Shown in pieces: positions 17,885 through 27,238 of a DNA stretch of 64,000 nucleotides (position 1 is the stretch's first letter; each line of letters begins with the position of its first letter). The notes under the pieces were generated by a model that saw nothing but the letters and a program-made list of their open reading frames with translations, did no database searches and was not told where the DNA came from. The position numbers and the translations under genes are program-made. Source of the DNA: Candidatus Methanophagaceae archaeon (GTDB taxonomy: Archaea; Halobacteriota; Syntropharchaeia; Alkanophagales; Methanospirareceae); assembly GCA_003194435.1 (NCBI GenBank), contig PQXC01000010.1, positions 17,618-81,617 of the forward strand, written 5' to 3'.

Positions 17885-19249
17885 TCACCCTTGCCTTTTC
17901 CGCACTATCAAATATGCAACGCCGAGAGTTCCTGCGATGGCAACTATCGCTTCGAAGCCGGGTTCTTCAGGCGTAGGCGTGGGTGTTGGTGTTGGTGTTG
18001 CTTCCAGTTCAAGCGGGATCCTCTCTCCCAGCACGATGCTTCCGTCATCGGCAATTGAGAATTCACAGTAAACTCCAGACACATCGCCATGCTCATCAAA
18101 GGTGATTTCACCCGAAGCGCCCTGATAGTTTATCTCCTTCCCCTCACGAATAAGTCTTAATGCTTCTCCTATATCGCTGACTCCTTCACCCGGCGGATTT
18201 GCAACGTCCCTTATACTGTCCCGGATAGCTGTCCCGGAAGCTTTTCCCGCCTTCTCTATTGCCAGTGCCACGACTGCCGCAGCGTCATAACTGTTGGAAC
18301 AGTAGGTTGTGGGTTCTTTACCATATTCCGCTATATACTTCTGTTTGAACGTTTCGTACGAAGGACCTATCGCTCTTGGGTCCGGTGTTGTACCTTTGAA
18401 TCCCGCTATGATGTAGTTACCAGCAGTGTCTTTGCCCACCATCTCAGCCAGCGTTTCATCTCGTAGCCCCTCGGAAAGCAGCCAATCAATGTCTTCCATA
18501 TACCCCTTCTCATAAGCCGTTTTCAGTATCACACTGCCGGTCTTCGGATATGAGCACAGCATTACGAAATCGGGCTTCGGTTTGCAAGCCTTTTCAACTT
18601 CCGAGTCGAAAATAGTTCCTGCCGGGTCGTATCTCACGGTCTCCAATACCTTACCGCCAAGCCTTTCAAACTCCTTCACGAAAACGTCCTCAAAACCCAC
18701 TCCATAGGGGTTATTCAGCACCAGCGTGCTTGCGGTTGTATATCCTTCCTTGATGGCAAGGTGTGCCATTGCTTTCCCCTGCAATGCGTCTGATGGGCAC
18801 GTCCGGAAGTAAAGGTCGTTGTCTGGATATGAGGTAAAGTCAGGAGCGGTGTTGGACGGAGAAATCTGAAGGACGCCGTTGCCCGTGGTAATGTCAATGA
18901 TTGCCATGCTCGAGCCGCTACCGGTTGCACCGATGACCACAGGTACTTTGTCCACCTTAACGAGCTTGTTTGCTGCGTCCACAGATGCCGATTCCGACGT
19001 CTGTGTGTCTTCAACGATAAGTGTGAGATTCTTACCAAGCACACCACCGTTCTCGTTCACCTCTTTCACCGCCAGCCGTATTGCGTCAGTCATAGGTTGA
19101 CCATAGGTGCCCAGGTCACCGGTCAATGCCTGCATAACTCCTATTTTCACCTCCTCTGCTGCTAACGCATTGCCACCTGATAGGAAGACTGCCAGAACCA
19201 GAGCGGCTATCACTAAACCTGAACCTGCCTTCTTCATCTTCATGTTCAT
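17885..19249 (-). CDS. livK: Branched-chain amino acid ABC transporter substrate-binding protein with PGF-CTERM-like tail
   Basis: This surface lipid-anchored-type receptor captures substrate for the LivHMGF system. It has an N-terminal signal peptide (hydrophobic residues 11-30, ending NALAAEE), a type I periplasmic-binding fold (IGVMQALTGDLGTYGQPM near 37; GATGSGSSMAIIDITTG near 112) and a C-terminal tail. The tail is a TPTPTPTP linker, a PGF motif, one membrane helix and RKRQG. That layout matches substrates of archaeosortase A (known for PGF-CTERM proteins). Branched-chain amino acids are the family default; other ligands are possible. It runs opposite to livHMGF, with only 20 bases to the livH start. 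Confidence 0.88.
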   Translation of the reverse strand: MNMKMKKAGSGLVIAALVLAVFLSGGNALAAEEVKIGVMQALTGDLGTYGQPMTDAIRLAVKEVNENGGVLGKNLTLIVEDTQTSESASVDAANKLVKVDKVPVVIGATGSGSSMAIIDITTGNGVLQISPSNTAPDFTSYPDNDLYFRTCPSDALQGKAMAHLAIKEGYTTASTLVLNNPYGVGFEDVFVKEFERLGGKVLETVRYDPAGTIFDSEVEKACKPKPDFVMLCSYPKTGSVILKTAYEKGYMEDIDWLLSEGLRDETLAEMVGKDTAGNYIIAGFKGTTPDPRAIGPSYETFKQKYIAEYGKEPTTYCSNSYDAAAVVALAIEKAGKASGTAIRDSIRDVANPPGEGVSDIGEALRLIREGKEINYQGASGEITFDEHGDVSGVYCEFSIADDGSIVLGERIPLELEATPTPTPTPTPEEPGFEAIVAIAGTLGVAYLIVRKRQG

Positions 19250-19269
19250 CCTTTTTCTCTTACAGCATC

Positions 19270-20037
19270 TTGAACTTTGCTAATTTTGCACATGGCGACT
19301 TCTTAGCTCTCGGTGCTTACCTCACCTTTGTATTCAGTGCGATACTGGGTGTCCATTTTATACCCGCAAGCGCAATTGCGGTAGTTATTACAGCATTTAT
19401 AGCTGTGTGTTGCGATTATGCAATCTGGAAGCCAATGCGTGAGAAAAGTGCTGGTAGTCTAACTTTGATCATCATCTCCATCGGTCTGGCACTATTCCTC
19501 AGGAATCTCATTATATTCCTCTGGGGCCCGGACATCAAACGCTACGACTTACCGGTAAAGCGAGGGATAGAACTGGGAAGCGTAGTCATCACTCAAAATC
19601 AAATTTTCGTCATAATGGTGGCGGTAATCTGTATGTTCTTGGTTCACTATCTATTGAAAAGGACCACAATTGGCAAAGCGATGCGTGCGTTATCCGATAA
19701 TATTGACCTCGCAAAGGCTTCCGGAATTGATGTTGACCGGGTGATACGCTATACATGGGCTATTGGAATGGCTCTTGCTGCGGTTGGCGGCATCTTATAC
19801 GGATTGATAACGAACATTAACCCGAATATGGGCTGGTTCATGCTACTTCCAATGTTCGCCGCAGTTATCCTCGGCGGTATCGGCAGTCCATACGGGGCAA
19901 TGGTCGGAGGAGTAGTAATAGGCTTAGCACAAGAACTGAGCACGGCAATCTTACCCACGGAATATAAGCAAGCGGTAGCATTCTTCATACTGATTGTGGT
20001 TCTTTTTATAAGACCACGTGGGATATTGGGCTCATGA
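19270..20037 (+). CDS. livH: Branched-chain amino acid ABC transporter permease LivH, N-terminally truncated
   Basis: This inner-membrane permease subunit starts abruptly at the conserved NFAHGDFLALGAY signature, using a TTG codon. LivH proteins are normally near 290 residues and have a transmembrane helix before this motif; here 255 residues remain. In-frame translation upstream still gives family-like YSILN from 19261, but the next codons, which overlap livK, are serine-rich and unrelated, and no start codon is present. Later parts are normal (IGKAMRALSDNIDLAKASGI near 135, and GGIGSPYGAMVGGVVIG). The break suggests a rearrangement, a deletion or an assembly error at about 19250-19260. Confidence 0.8.
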   Translation: MNFANFAHGDFLALGAYLTFVFSAILGVHFIPASAIAVVITAFIAVCCDYAIWKPMREKSAGSLTLIIISIGLALFLRNLIIFLWGPDIKRYDLPVKRGIELGSVVITQNQIFVIMVAVICMFLVHYLLKRTTIGKAMRALSDNIDLAKASGIDVDRVIRYTWAIGMALAAVGGILYGLITNINPNMGWFMLLPMFAAVILGGIGSPYGAMVGGVVIGLAQELSTAILPTEYKQAVAFFILIVVLFIRPRGILGS

Positions 20038-20075
20038 TTAGTTAGTTTAGTAAAGAGGTGTAATCAAAGACAAAG

Positions 20076-20996
20076 ATGATAGAGATAGGGATAGAGATAG
20101 AGTATCTGCCTTATATAATCACAGTATTGCTGATTGCGTCTATTTACGCAATATTCTCGTTAGGTCTGAATTTAGAATGGGGATTCACGGGGCTGGTTAA
20201 TTTCGGGCACGTCGCATTTCTCGCAATAGGTGCATATACGACCGTATTGTTGAACCTGAGCGGTGTTCCACTCATTTTATCGGTGATTGCGGGTGTCGCT
20301 CTTGCAGGACTGTGTGGCGGTCTCCTGGGAATACCGACGCTCAAGCTCAGGGAGGATTATTTAGCAATCGTAACCATCGGGTTCGCGGAGATAATACGAT
20401 TCTTCTTGCTAAACGAGGAATGGCTTACGAGGGGTCCGATGGGGGTGCATGTTTCTTCACGACCTTTTGAGGAACTGATACCGGGGGATTACAACTTTTT
20501 CCTATTCCCGTTCGTGCTGGGCGTGCTCGTAATATGTTACTTACTGCTGGAGAAGCTCGTCAAATCGCCCTGGGGGCGTGTGCTCAAGTCCATACGGGAG
20601 GACGAAGACGTTCCTGCATCACTTGGCAAGAACGTTTTCTCGTACAAAATTCAGGCACTTGTGTTAGGCTCCATGATAGCGGGATTTGCAGGTTCACTTC
20701 TTGCTTTTTACTTGCAGTATATAAATCCGAGAAACTTTATGCCCATCGAAACGTTCTATGCGTGGATTGCCGTTGTACTTGGCGGGAGTGGCAACAACAG
20801 AGGCACGATTTTGGGCGCTTTTATCCTATGGGCTTTCTTCAGTGGTACACGTTTCGCTCAGGGCTATCTCCCTTTTAGTCCAACACAAATGGGCGCGCTC
20901 AGAATATTATTTATTGGTTTGTTATTGATATTGATAATGATGTTCAAGCCTGAAGGGCTATTAGGCAAGAAAGAGGAGCTAACACTGACGAAGTGA
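20076..20996 (+). CDS. livM: Branched-chain amino acid ABC transporter permease LivM
   Basis: This second membrane permease of the uptake system has 306 residues and about eight hydrophobic segments. The signature GLVNFGHVAFLAIGAYTTVL lies near residue 42, LREDYLAIVTIGFAEIIRFF near 92 and the EAA-like loop GRVLKSIREDEDVPASLGKN near 165. The first residues (MIEIGIEIEYL) are encoded by a GATAGAGATAGG repeat. It lies 38 bases after livH and 15 bases before livG on the same strand. Confidence 0.93.
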   Translation: MIEIGIEIEYLPYIITVLLIASIYAIFSLGLNLEWGFTGLVNFGHVAFLAIGAYTTVLLNLSGVPLILSVIAGVALAGLCGGLLGIPTLKLREDYLAIVTIGFAEIIRFFLLNEEWLTRGPMGVHVSSRPFEELIPGDYNFFLFPFVLGVLVICYLLLEKLVKSPWGRVLKSIREDEDVPASLGKNVFSYKIQALVLGSMIAGFAGSLLAFYLQYINPRNFMPIETFYAWIAVVLGGSGNNRGTILGAFILWAFFSGTRFAQGYLPFSPTQMGALRILFIGLLLILIMMFKPEGLLGKKEELTLTK

Positions 20997-21011
20997 AGGA
21001 GAAAGCATGCT

Positions 21012-21785
21012 ATGCCTATGCTATCGGTTCACAACGTTGAGAAGAGTTTTGGCGGTATAAAAGCACTGGATGGGTGTTCATTAGAGATAAGGAAGGGCGC
21101 AATTGTTGGTATTATAGGTCCCAACGGCGCGGGCAAAACCACACTGTTCAGAATAATCAGTGGATTTGAGAAGCCGGACAGTGGCACGATCGTATTCAAC
21201 GGTGAAGATATCGGGGGTGCAGCGAGTTTTGAGATTGCACGTAAAGGGCTCATTCGCACCTTTCAAATTCCAAAAGCACTCACGAAACTAACCGTAGAGG
21301 AGAATCTGTTGCTCGCACCGCAATTTCAATACGGCGAACGTATATGGAATGTATGGTTACGTCCTAAAGACGTTAAGCGGCAGGAGGCGGAGAATATAAA
21401 GAAGGCTCATGCCTTACTTGAGTTCCTCGGACTGCTTCATTTGAAGCATGAGTATGCAGGTGCGCTTTCTGGCGGTCAGAAGAAACTATTGGAGATTGCA
21501 CGCGCGCTCATGGTGGACCCGAAGATGCTGCTCCTTGACGAGCCGTTTGCTGGTGTGAATCCCACGCTGGCGCTGAGAATCCTGGAATGGTTAAAGGAAC
21601 TCCGCGACCGTGATAATGAGAATGACGGCATAACCATCATGGTCATCGAGCACGATATGCCCAAGCTCATGCAACTGAGCGATTACATCTATGTGCTCAA
21701 TAAGGGGAAAGTTATCGCGTCCGGCGCGCCCGAAGAGGTGCGAGCCAACGAGCGGGTGGTAGAGGCGTATCTTGGAGGCGCATGA
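21012..21785 (+). CDS. livG: Branched-chain amino acid ABC transporter ATP-binding protein LivG
   Basis: This is one of the two ATPases of the Liv transporter. Walker A is GPNGAGKTT near residue 35, the signature is LSGGQKKLLEIARAL near 151, and Walker B is LLLDEPFAGVNP near 172 followed by IEHDM. The long loop between Walker A and the signature and the C-terminal EEVRANERVVEAYLGG are typical of LivG. Length is 257 residues. Its stop overlaps the livF start (ATGA), so the two ATPases are translationally coupled. Confidence 0.95.
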   Translation: MPMLSVHNVEKSFGGIKALDGCSLEIRKGAIVGIIGPNGAGKTTLFRIISGFEKPDSGTIVFNGEDIGGAASFEIARKGLIRTFQIPKALTKLTVEENLLLAPQFQYGERIWNVWLRPKDVKRQEAENIKKAHALLEFLGLLHLKHEYAGALSGGQKKLLEIARALMVDPKMLLLDEPFAGVNPTLALRILEWLKELRDRDNENDGITIMVIEHDMPKLMQLSDYIYVLNKGKVIASGAPEEVRANERVVEAYLGGA

Positions 21786-22492
21786 TAATGATGCTGCTCA
21801 AACTCTCCGATGTCGTTTCCGGCTATACCGATATGGATATCATCCGGGGTGTCTCACTGGAGGTACACAAAGGCGAGATAGTCACAATAATAGGACCAAA
21901 TGGTTCGGGTAAATCAACGCTCATGAAGACCATCTTCGGGCTGGTCAGGTTGAGGAGTGGGAAGATAGAGTTTGACGGCGTGGACATCTCGCGATTGAGA
22001 ACGGACAAGATAGTGAGGAGAGGGATGGCTTATGTCCCGCAGGAGCGGAACGTATTCCCTTCGCTTACGGTGATGGAGAACCTTGAGATGGGTGCTTTTA
22101 TCCGGAAGGATAAGTTCAGGGAAGGGCTTGAGGAGGTCTTAACCATATTCCCCGAATTGAAGGACAAGACCGGGCAGAAGGTGGGCACGATGAGCGGTGG
22201 CGAGCAGAAGATGGTCGCAATAGGCAGGGCACTGGTCCTCAAGCCGACCCTTCTGTTGCTCGACGAACCGTCAAGCGGGTTATCACCGAAGCTCATTGAT
22301 AATCTATTCAAGAAACTCGTCAGCATCAATGAGCTGGGAACGTCGCTCATGATCGTGGAACAGAACGCAAAGAAATCGTTAACGGTGAGTCATCGTGGGT
22401 ACGTGCTTGAGATGGGTATGAAACGGTTTGAAGGCGAGGGAAAGAGCTTACTCACAAACGAAGAAGTGAAAGCGTTGTATCTTGGTGGATAG
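21782..22492 (+). CDS. livF: Branched-chain amino acid ABC transporter ATP-binding protein LivF
   Basis: This is the second ATPase of the system. Walker A is GPNGSGKST near residue 38, the signature is MSGGEQKMVAIGRAL near 138, Walker B is LLLDEPSSGLSP near 158, and VEQNAKKSL is the LivF-type switch region. The 236-residue length is normal. It is the last gene of the operon. A 57-base AT-rich gap separates it from tRNA-Ser(GCT). Confidence 0.95.
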   Translation: MIMMLLKLSDVVSGYTDMDIIRGVSLEVHKGEIVTIIGPNGSGKSTLMKTIFGLVRLRSGKIEFDGVDISRLRTDKIVRRGMAYVPQERNVFPSLTVMENLEMGAFIRKDKFREGLEEVLTIFPELKDKTGQKVGTMSGGEQKMVAIGRALVLKPTLLLLDEPSSGLSPKLIDNLFKKLVSINELGTSLMIVEQNAKKSLTVSHRGYVLEMGMKRFEGEGKSLLTNEEVKALYLGG

Positions 22493-22549
22493 AACATTTG
22501 CAACAAAAAGTTCAAAATGTATAACCTAATATTATATAATAGATGTCAT

Positions 22550-22635
22550 GTCGGGATAGCCAAGTGGTCTAAGGCGGTGGGTTGCTAACCCACTTCCCCT
22601 TACGGGGAGCGAGGGTTCGAATCCCTCTCCCGGCG
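22550..22635 (+). tRNA. tRNA-Ser(GCT)
   Basis: This 86-nt type II tRNA has the acceptor stem GTCGGGA/TCCCGGC (one G-U pair) and discriminator G. The anticodon arm is GTGGG-TTGCTAA-CCCAC with anticodon GCT. The variable arm is CTTCCCCTTACGGGGAG and the T arm is GAGGG-TTCGAAT-CCCTC. No intron and no encoded CCA. An AT-rich ATTATATAAT element lies at 22531-22540. The next gene starts 4 bases after the tRNA ends. Confidence 0.96.
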
Positions 22636-22638
22636 CTT

Positions 22639-23373
22639 ATGTCCCTGTTCAGCCCGATTATAGCCATATACGAGAAGATACTGAAGCGAATGGTTCTGAA
22701 TTCCCAGATTGTTGTGAATCATATCCTTCTCGTATTGGATGAGAGTGACCTCCTACCAGAAGGGCGAATATCTATGTCTATGTCCGGTAACGCAACCACA
22801 AAGGGTTTGAAACGACTGAAGCTCTTCATCAAATGGTGCGATTCGCTAAAGATAGATGTTATAAGTATCTACATAAGCGTAATTCGTGAAGGTGTGGGCA
22901 GGAAGCTGCTGGATGCGGTGCACGAACACCTCAGGGAAGCTGTAATCTCCGCATTGAGTGATGTGGATGTGGGAGCTTCTATTGCTGTATATACCGATTC
23001 TTACGCGTCTGCCATGTTCATTAATGCTAACGGGAGAGAGGAAGGTGGCGTAAAGAAGATAAATGTCTCTATCGGCATGGGCGGGCGAAGCGAATTGACG
23101 AAGGCGATAAGGGAGATAGCAAAGCATGTGGAGAGCGGGGAGATAGAGCCAGATGAGATAGATGAGAAGATGATTGAAGCCAACCTGATATTCAAATCGG
23201 AACCTGACCTCGTTATCAGGTCTGGTGCCACGCGTTTAACCGATTTTCTGATCTGGCAATCGGTCTACAGTGAGTTCTACTTCACCGATGTGAACTGGCG
23301 GAATTTCCGGAAGATAGATTTATTCAGGGCTGTTCGCGATTTCCAGTTGCGAGAACGTCGTTTCGGACGATGA
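22639..23373 (+). CDS. Divergent cis-prenyltransferase (UppS-like) with a degenerate active-site motif
   Basis: The C-terminal half is clearly of the undecaprenyl diphosphate synthase family: GMGGRSELTKAI, the IPP-binding PDLVIRSGATRLTDFLIWQS, the metal-site YSEFYFTD, and a RERRFG end. The N-terminal catalytic motif normally reads DGNxRW, but here it is LDESDLL: the Asp (D34) remains while GN-RW and the following GHxxG are lost. This could be a non-catalytic partner, like NgBR/Nus1 in eukaryotes, or an enzyme with altered substrate use (inference). The start is the ATG 4 bases after tRNA-Ser. A longer frame from 22582 would read through the tRNA. It overlaps rimI by 4 bases. Confidence 0.75.
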   Translation: MSLFSPIIAIYEKILKRMVLNSQIVVNHILLVLDESDLLPEGRISMSMSGNATTKGLKRLKLFIKWCDSLKIDVISIYISVIREGVGRKLLDAVHEHLREAVISALSDVDVGASIAVYTDSYASAMFINANGREEGGVKKINVSIGMGGRSELTKAIREIAKHVESGEIEPDEIDEKMIEANLIFKSEPDLVIRSGATRLTDFLIWQSVYSEFYFTDVNWRNFRKIDLFRAVRDFQLRERRFGR

Positions 23374-23786
23374 TAAGGCGATTCAAATGGACGGACCTGG
23401 ATACGGTAATGGAGATAGAGAAGGAGGCATTTCCGAAATCTCCTTATAGTAGATTTACTTTCTCTTACTATGCATCAGCGTACCGGAATAACTTCCTTGT
23501 TTATCTGGTTGAGAATAAGGTTGTGGCTTACATCATCTTCTATTCCGATGGTCATATAATCTCTATCGCAGTAAAAAAGGCATACAGGCGCAGAGGTATA
23601 GGCACCAGGCTTGTTGGTGAGGTATTAAAGAGAACAGGCGGATATGCGATGGTGGAAGTGCGAGCGAGTAATGAGGCGGCGAAGAAGTTCTACCGGCATC
23701 TGGGATTCTCACTGTATACGATAATCCCGGGTTATTATGGTGACGAAGATGCTCTTGTAATGACCCGAATGCCAAAGCCGGATTGA
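23370..23786 (+). CDS. rimI: GNAT acetyltransferase, RimI/N-alpha-acetyltransferase type
   Basis: The 138-residue protein has the GNAT core. AcCoA-binding motif A is ISIAVKKAYRRRGIGTRLVG near residue 65 (RxxGxG/A form), followed by VEVRASNEAAKKFYRHLGF near 98 and a terminal IPGYYGDEDALVM. This combination is typical of RimI/NAA10-like enzymes that acetylate protein N-termini. The start overlaps the upstream prenyltransferase-like gene (ATGA). The exact substrates are unknown. Confidence 0.85.
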   Translation: MIRRFKWTDLDTVMEIEKEAFPKSPYSRFTFSYYASAYRNNFLVYLVENKVVAYIIFYSDGHIISIAVKKAYRRRGIGTRLVGEVLKRTGGYAMVEVRASNEAAKKFYRHLGFSLYTIIPGYYGDEDALVMTRMPKPD

Positions 23787-23834
23787 ACTCTTTACTCTTT
23801 TATTTTTGTAATTGCCTCTCTAACTACTATAACT

Positions 23835-24263
23835 ATGACTATGATAGAGAGAACGTTCTTGATGATAAAACCAGAGGGTGTGGAGCGAGGGCTGATAGGG
23901 GAGATAATAGGGCGATTTGAGCGTAGGGGTTTTAAAATCCTGGCGCTGAATCTCACCAGACTGAGTAGAGAGCAAGCAGAGCGGCAATATGAGGAGCACA
24001 GAGGTAAAGAGTTCTTTAACGACCTTGTTTCTTATATCTCATCGGCTCCTGTTGTCACCTTTGTCATCGAGGGAGAGAATGCAATAGCAATAGCGAGGGA
24101 GATGGCGGGCGCGACTGATCCCAGACAAGCCAGACCCGGTACTATAAGGGCGGACTATGGAATTGACGTACAGAGGAACGTGATACATGCATCAGATTCT
24201 GAAGAGTCAGCGAGGCGAGAGATAGCACTCCATTTCGGTGACCTTATGAAAGAAGATGAATAG
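23835..24263 (+). CDS. ndk: Nucleoside diphosphate kinase
   Basis: This enzyme balances NTP pools by phosphotransfer through a histidine. It starts [20 protein letters not shown], has [18 protein letters not shown] near residue 95 and the active-site histidine in NVIHASDS near 119. The length of 142 residues is normal. Two in-frame ATGs lie close together at the start (MTMIERT). It is on the same strand as rimI and the CfbC-like gene with short gaps. Confidence 0.96.
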   Translation: MTMIERTFLMIKPEGVERGLIGEIIGRFERRGFKILALNLTRLSREQAERQYEEHRGKEFFNDLVSYISSAPVVTFVIEGENAIAIAREMAGATDPRQARPGTIRADYGIDVQRNVIHASDSEESARREIALHFGDLMKEDE

Positions 24264-24290
24264 GTATCTATATCCACTATCCAGTATCCA

Positions 24291-25169
24291 ATGTTACAGA
24301 TAGCATTTTATGGAAAGGGCGGAGTTGGTAAGTCAACAGTGAGCTCCAACATCGCTGCTGCACTGGCTGAACGTGGCTTATCTGTATTTATGATCGGCTG
24401 TGACCCGAAGCATGACTGCACAATGAATTTACGTGGTGACGTTGAGATACCGACAATTCTCGACCTCCTGAGGGAGAAAGGAATAGAGCGAGTGGGTCTG
24501 GAAACGTTGATAGCGGGTAAGAGAATCGAACTCGATGAGATCATTTATAGGGGCTATGGTGGAATCTATTGCGCTGAGTGTGGGGGTCCAAAACCTGGCT
24601 TCGGATGCGCGGGCAGGGGTGTTATTGTCGCAATAGACCTGCTCAAGAGATTGAATGCCTTCAGTATACTGAAAACAGACGCGGTAATTTATGATGTACC
24701 GGGGGATGTAGTATGTGGCGGTTTCGCAATGCCACTGCGTAAGGGTCTGGCTGATGCGGTATATATAGTAACATCAGCGGATTACCTCGCTTTATATGCC
24801 GCCAACAATATCTGCAGGGGCATAAGCGAGTTCGCAAATAAAGGTGGCTCTCCCCTCGGTGGTATCATCTACAATGTCAGAGGTATACTCGATGATGAGT
24901 CGGTTGTGCGTGACTTTGCAAGCGAAGTAGGCTCTCAGGTCGTTGGCTGCGTGCCAAACGCGCATGAAATTGCGGAAGCGGAGATAGAGGGCAAGACGGT
25001 GATAGAGAAATCGCCAGAGAGCGATATTGCCAACCTGTTCCGTGAGTTAGCGGTTCAGGTCTATACAAACCGGTTAACCTCAGTACCCAGACCTCTGCCT
25101 CCGGATGAGATGAGGCACTTCGGACAGTTAATAAGGAAGAGAACAAGGGAGAGATACATGGATGGGTGA
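24291..25169 (+). CDS. cfbC: NifH-like iron protein, probable CfbC of F430 biosynthesis
   Basis: The 292-residue protein is a NifH/BchL-superfamily ATPase that donates electrons from a [4Fe-4S] cluster shared by a dimer. The P-loop is GKGGVGKSTVSSN near residue 9, DPKHDC near 39 is switch-like, and cluster cysteines lie in CAECGGPKPGFGCAGRG near 93 and DVPGDVVCGGF near 142. Stand-alone NifH-like proteins in methanogenic archaea include CfbC, which reduces Ni-sirohydrochlorin diamide with CfbD during F430 synthesis. No nifDK or cfbD is adjacent, so CfbC is favoured over nitrogenase but not proven. Confidence 0.72.
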   Translation: MLQIAFYGKGGVGKSTVSSNIAAALAERGLSVFMIGCDPKHDCTMNLRGDVEIPTILDLLREKGIERVGLETLIAGKRIELDEIIYRGYGGIYCAECGGPKPGFGCAGRGVIVAIDLLKRLNAFSILKTDAVIYDVPGDVVCGGFAMPLRKGLADAVYIVTSADYLALYAANNICRGISEFANKGGSPLGGIIYNVRGILDDESVVRDFASEVGSQVVGCVPNAHEIAEAEIEGKTVIEKSPESDIANLFRELAVQVYTNRLTSVPRPLPPDEMRHFGQLIRKRTRERYMDG

Positions 25170-25258
25170 AATAATTCTCTATAATGAGGAATATAGAAAT
25201 TTTTATTTATCACATGCAATCAATAAATAATAGAGGTAAGAGGTAACGAGAAAAAAAT

Positions 25259-27193
25259 ATGTCAGAGCAAGAATTAAAAGATGCCGACGATCTCCTCGCT
25301 GGCATAGAAGTGAATAATACAGAGGAGATAGAAGTACCGAAATTACTGATAGACCAGGTACTGGGGCAGGAGCATGCAGTGGAGGTAGTAAAGAAAGCAG
25401 CGAAGCAGAGGAGGCATGTGATGCTGATAGGCACTCCAGGCACGGGCAAGTCTATGCTGGCGAAGAGTATGGCAGAGTTACTACCCAGGGAAGAGCTACA
25501 GGATATACTTGTATATCCGAATCCAGAGGACAAGAACACACCAAAGATAAGGGTTGTACCTCGTGGTAAGGGTAAAGAGATAGTGGATGCGCAGAAGCAG
25601 GAGGTGCAGAAGCGTGTTCAAATGCGAAATACTTTCCTCATGTTCACCTTCCTCCTCATCATGGGGCTTGGTCTCTTTTATGCATTAAGACCGGGAGGTA
25701 ACATAAGCACCTTCTTCTGGGCTGTTATTGCTGCCGCTGTCGTTCTCCTCGTATTCAGATGGATGATGCCGAAGGAGGAGGCGATGATACCCAAGCTGCT
25801 CGTATCCAATTATGGGCGTGAGACTGCGCCTTTCGTTGATGCTACCGGTGCACATGCGGGGGCTTTGCTCGGTGATGTCAGGCATGACCCCTATCAGTCT
25901 GGAGGGCTGGAGACACCAGCGCACGACCGTGTGGAAGCCGGCGCCATTCACAAAGCGCACAAGGGTGTGCTCTTCATTGACGAAATTAACACACTCAGGA
26001 TAGAATCGCAGCAGAATCTGCTCACAGCGATGCAGGAGAAGGAATACCCGATTACGGGTCAGTCGGAGCGTAGTTCTGGTGCAATGGTGAAGACCGAGCC
26101 GGTACCCTGTGATTTCATCATGGTTGCAGCAGGGAACCTGGATGCCATTGCAGGTATGCATCCCGCTCTTCGTTCACGAATCAAGGGCAATGGATATGAG
26201 ATATATATGAAAGATACAATGGAAGACACGATAGAGAACAGGAGAAAGCTTGTTAGATTCATCGCTCAGGAGGTGAAGAAAGACCGGAAGATACCGCACT
26301 TCGAACGGAGTGGAATTGCAGAGATAATAAGGGAAGCGAGGCGGAGAGCGGGTAGAAAAGGGCATCTTACACTCGTACTCAGGGATCTCGGGGGGCTGGT
26401 ACGCGTGGCTGGTGATATCGCACGTGCGGAAGGTGCAAAATATGTTACTGGTGAGCATGTACTGAAAGCGAAGACGATGGCAAGGTCGGTGGAGCAGCAG
26501 GTGGCGGATGAATACCTGGAGCAACGGAAGGATTACAAATTGTTCAAGACCGAGGGCTACGAGATAGGCAGGGTAAATGGTCTTGCCGTGGTGGGTGATA
26601 CAGGAGTGGTGCTGCCGATAATTGCGGAAGTTACACCCGCTCAGTCGAGAGAGGAGGGCAGAGTAATTGCAACCGGTAGATTGCAGGAGATAGCACAGGA
26701 AGCGGTTCAGAATGTATCTGCAGTCTTCAAGAAATTCACAGGTAAGGATATATCCAGAAAAGATATCCATATCCAGTTTGTAGGTACCTATGAAGGTGTG
26801 GAGGGTGATTCCGCGAGCATATCCATCGCTACCGCCGTTATATCCTCCCTTGAGAATATCCCGGTCAATCAAAGTGTAGCCATGACTGGCTCGCTCTCCG
26901 TACGAGGCGATGTATTACCCGTAGGGGGAATAACGCAGAAGATAGAAGCAGCTGCGCAGGCAGGTATCCGTGAAGTCCTGATTCCTCAGGCGAATCTCAA
27001 TGATGTGCTTATCGAGGAGCAGTACAAAGATAAGGTGAAGGTGGTACCGGTATTGACAATAGAGGATGTACTGGAGCATGCACTGGTGGGCAAATTAAAG
27101 AAGAAGTTCATAGAGAAGATAAAAAGTTTCACTACCGGTGTGGAGATGAAGATTCCCGAGGGTGTTGTTGATAAGCGAATAATCAGGCATTGA
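25259..27193 (+). CDS. lonB: Archaeal membrane-anchored Lon protease (LonB)
   Basis: This ATP-dependent protease degrades misfolded and regulatory proteins at the membrane. The AAA+ Walker A is GTPGTGKSM near residue 61. Two transmembrane helices are inserted in the ATPase domain (about residues 120-165), the archaeal hallmark. Walker B is [12 protein letters not shown] near 238. The protease domain has the catalytic serine in [11 protein letters not shown] near 522 and the lysine in [14 protein letters not shown] near 560. Length is 644 with no intein. A strong SD-like tract GAGGTAAGAGG precedes the start. Confidence 0.95.
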   Translation: MSEQELKDADDLLAGIEVNNTEEIEVPKLLIDQVLGQEHAVEVVKKAAKQRRHVMLIGTPGTGKSMLAKSMAELLPREELQDILVYPNPEDKNTPKIRVVPRGKGKEIVDAQKQEVQKRVQMRNTFLMFTFLLIMGLGLFYALRPGGNISTFFWAVIAAAVVLLVFRWMMPKEEAMIPKLLVSNYGRETAPFVDATGAHAGALLGDVRHDPYQSGGLETPAHDRVEAGAIHKAHKGVLFIDEINTLRIESQQNLLTAMQEKEYPITGQSERSSGAMVKTEPVPCDFIMVAAGNLDAIAGMHPALRSRIKGNGYEIYMKDTMEDTIENRRKLVRFIAQEVKKDRKIPHFERSGIAEIIREARRRAGRKGHLTLVLRDLGGLVRVAGDIARAEGAKYVTGEHVLKAKTMARSVEQQVADEYLEQRKDYKLFKTEGYEIGRVNGLAVVGDTGVVLPIIAEVTPAQSREEGRVIATGRLQEIAQEAVQNVSAVFKKFTGKDISRKDIHIQFVGTYEGVEGDSASISIATAVISSLENIPVNQSVAMTGSLSVRGDVLPVGGITQKIEAAAQAGIREVLIPQANLNDVLIEEQYKDKVKVVPVLTIEDVLEHALVGKLKKKFIEKIKSFTTGVEMKIPEGVVDKRIIRH

Positions 27194-27238
27194 TGTGATT
27201 GGGTGAGCGAAGCGAACGGAGCTTCATTCAAGCTGCAT

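Noticed and set aside
22582..22638. N-terminal extension of the prenyltransferase-like gene
   Set aside because: Those bases are the tRNA-Ser gene; the first sensible start is ATG 22639.
24291..25169. Nitrogenase iron protein and nitrogen fixation
   Set aside because: No nifDK, nifE/N or PII genes are adjacent and lone NifH-like proteins in methanogen-related archaea are usually F430-synthesis proteins.
26174..26872. 232-residue minus-strand open frame inside lonB
   Set aside because: It lies fully antisense to the Lon protease domain and has no recognisable features.
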